From: Candidatus Eiseniibacteriota bacterium
GTDB taxonomy: Bacteria > Eisenbacteria > RBG-16-71-46 > CAIMUX01 > VGJL01
Reading direction: 5' to 3'
DNA length: 6,141 nt
NCBI GenBank assembly: GCA_014729455.1
Contig: WJJW01000435.1
Coordinates: 1-6,141 of the forward strand
Shown: one piece after another, positions 4,792 through 6,141 of the stretch
Layout: each line of letters begins with the position of its first letter
Numbering within the stretch: the stretch's first letter is position 1
The notes under the pieces: generated by a model
Databases searched by the model: none
What the model saw: only the letters and a program-made list of their open reading frames with translations
What the model was told of the DNA's origin: nothing
Program-made: the position numbers and the translations under genes

Positions 4792-6141
4792 CTAATGGAT
4801 CGAATCAGGGTCGGTTGCTTCCTTTTTACCGGAGAATTCGTCGTCCCGCCCTCCGACCAGCCCCTCGAACGGCGTCCTCCGGATCGGATCGCGCCGGCGG
4901 TCGAACCGGCAGACCGCGGCAAATTCGCAGTGATCGCACGGAAAACGGGACTTCCCCCCGGCGGGGGAGACGTCGATCCGCCCGGCCAGGATCTCCTCCG
5001 CGAGCCGTCCGATCCGCCCCCGCAGCGTCACGAGGAGCCGCTCCACCGCGTCCCGATCCGGCGGCAGCGCGCCGCGGACGCCACGGAGCAGGGGCAGGCT
5101 CCCGAGCGCCTCCTCTTTCCGATCCCGGGGGACGATCCCGCGCATCCGGATGTCGAGCGGATTGCGCCGATTGGAGCCGAGGCTCGAGACCGGCCGCGGG
5201 AGGACCGGCACGTAGAAGCCGCCGTACGGCCGGTACCCGAGGACCTCCTCGGCGACGAGCAGGTAGACGGCGATCTGCAGGTCGAACCCCTGCTCGACCG
5301 CGACCGGATTCCCGAGATCCGAGCGATTCTTCAGGTCGTTCGACTTGTAGTCGAGGACGAGCGCCTCGACCGCCCCGCCGCTCCGCAGCAGGTCGATCCG
5401 ATCGATCCGCCCGCGGACCAGCGCGACCCCGCCGCCGATGAGCGGGATCTGTAGAGGCGGGACCTTCGCGGTGCCGAACTCCTGCTCGAACAGCTCGGGA
5501 CGGAACGCGGCCGCTTCGAGCCGCTGCGCTTCGATCTCCAGGTGGTGCAGGAGCTGCCGGCGCGCCGATCGGAGGCGGAAGGCGCCCGAGGGATCGAACG
5601 CGTAGGCGCGAAACTCCTCCTCCGTCTCGATCTCCTCGATGATCCGGCGGAGGAGCGCGTCGATCGCGGCGCGGTCCTTCGGCGGCGCTCCTCGCCGGTG
5701 GAGGATCTCGAGCGCCCGGTGGGCGAGCCGGCCGTTCTCGAGCGGCGTGACCTCCCCGCGCGGGCGCGGCTCCAGCCGCAGGAGGGAGCGTGCGAAGTGC
5801 CGGTAGGGGCACTTCGCGAAGGTTTCGAGATGGCCGGCGCTCGTCGGGACGATCCGTTGCGGAAACGCGGCCTCGACGACGGCGGGATCCAGCCGCGGCG
5901 TCTCCTCGGTCGCCCAGAGCCGGCGGGCCGGCTCGAGGAAGGGGCGCGCCGTCGCGGCGGCCTCCGTATCGCCGGGAAGAACGATCCGGTTGTACGCCTC
6001 GAGGATCCGCGTGTCCGCCTCGGTCCGGTCGGGGTCGGCGGCGACACGATCCACGGCGCCCGGCCGCCGCTCGAGCCGGGAGGCGAGGTAGGCGCCGACG
6101 TGGGCGGCGAGCTCTTCGGCGGTCTGCACCGTCTCCAGGTC
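4792..6141 (-). CDS. PD-(D/E)XK nuclease with Fe-S cluster motif, AddB-like (C-terminal part, 5' end outside window)
   Basis: The frame is open to the right edge, so the start lies outside; 449 codons are visible. Residues are counted from the GTG at 6129, four codons into the visible part and used only as a reference. The region matches the C-terminal nuclease domain of AddB/RecB-like proteins: LETFAKCPYRHF with C107, GRLAHRALEIL with H137, GRIDRID with D243, VLDYKS with D260 and K262, and Q285-x3-Y289. The end has CDHCEFAAVC with C398, C401 and C407. C107 plus these three form the C-x(n)-C-x2-C-x5-C signature of the 4Fe-4S cluster that staples the AddB nuclease domain. All key residues are intact, so an active Mg-dependent exonuclease is expected, used in processing double-strand ends before RecA loading. 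The helicase-like part and any AddA partner would lie further right. After C407 there is a charged 38-residue tail. Another RecB-family exonuclease is possible, so no symbol is given. Confidence 0.85.
   Translation of the reverse strand, partial: DLETVQTAEELAAHVGAYLASRLERRPGAVDRVAADPDRTEADTRILEAYNRIVLPGDTEAAATARPFLEPARRLWATEETPRLDPAVVEAAFPQRIVPTSAGHLETFAKCPYRHFARSLLRLEPRPRGEVTPLENGRLAHRALEILHRRGAPPKDRAAIDALLRRIIEEIETEEEFRAYAFDPSGAFRLRSARRQLLHHLEIEAQRLEAAAFRPELFEQEFGTAKVPPLQIPLIGGGVALVRGRIDRIDLLRSGGAVEALVLDYKSNDLKNRSDLGNPVAVEQGFDLQIAVYLLVAEEVLGYRPYGGFYVPVLPRPVSSLGSNRRNPLDIRMRGIVPRDRKEEALGSLPLLRGVRGALPPDRDAVERLLVTLRGRIGRLAEEILAGRIDVSPAGGKSRFPCDHCEFAAVCRFDRRRDPIRRTPFEGLVGGRDDEFSGKKEATDPDSIH

Noticed and set aside
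4741..5454. A 237-codon open frame on the + strand, opposite the nuclease
   Set aside because: It is codon-aligned with the nuclease frame, with Pro/Arg/Asp-rich low-complexity translation. The conserved nuclease motifs lie on the other strand.
1..6141. tRNA or rRNA genes, CRISPR arrays, insertion sequences, transposase or integrase genes, attachment sites
   Set aside because: None seen. There are no spaced direct repeats, no transposase motifs, no cloverleaf-like GC-rich arms with CCA-type ends, and the gene order looks like ordinary chromosome.

Overview
The window is GC-rich (by eye well above 60%) bacterial chromosome. It holds four complete protein genes and two genes cut by the window edges, and shows no sign of mobile DNA. 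The organism cannot be named from this sequence. A secreted Asp-box protein ending in a FlgD-like Ig domain, an acidic multiheme lipoprotein cytochrome, clear Shine-Dalgarno sites on some genes and high GC would suit a high-GC lineage around the FCB group (for example Eisenbacteria/Krumholzibacteria-like bacteria); that placement is inference. Five of the six stop codons are TAG, which is unusual for a GC-rich bacterium.

Layout from left to right: (1) the last 23 codons of a TrkH-type potassium channel subunit, + strand, 2-73; (2) a convergent EamA/DMT-family ten-helix transporter, - strand, 99-992; (3) a divergent intergenic region, 993-1120, with a possible extended -10 promoter and a good ribosome binding site; (4) a 580-residue secreted Asp-box beta-propeller protein with a FlgD-like C-terminal domain, + strand, 1121-2863; (5) a DinB-family protein starting at GTG two bases after that stop, + strand, 2866-3378; (6) a strong GNRA-loop hairpin terminator at 3405-3438 between convergent genes; (7) a six-heme lipoprotein c-type cytochrome with a ten-triplet collagen-like spacer, - strand, 3462-4568; (8) a 223-base leader/intergenic region, 4569-4791, without a gene but with several inverted repeats; (9) the C-terminal 449 codons of an AddB-like PD-(D/E)XK nuclease with a Cys4 iron-sulfur signature, - strand, running off the right edge.

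These genes do not form one obvious pathway. The Asp-box protein and DinB gene look co-transcribed. The cytochrome appears to be a separate unit, with its own ribosome binding site and no electron-transfer partner in view. I see no convincing undescribed multi-gene system. The feature most worth following is the cytochrome: lipobox, then a (Gly-Pro-Glu)-type collagen-like tether, then six haem sites of which one is CX4CH, preceded by a leader with possible alternative RNA pairings.
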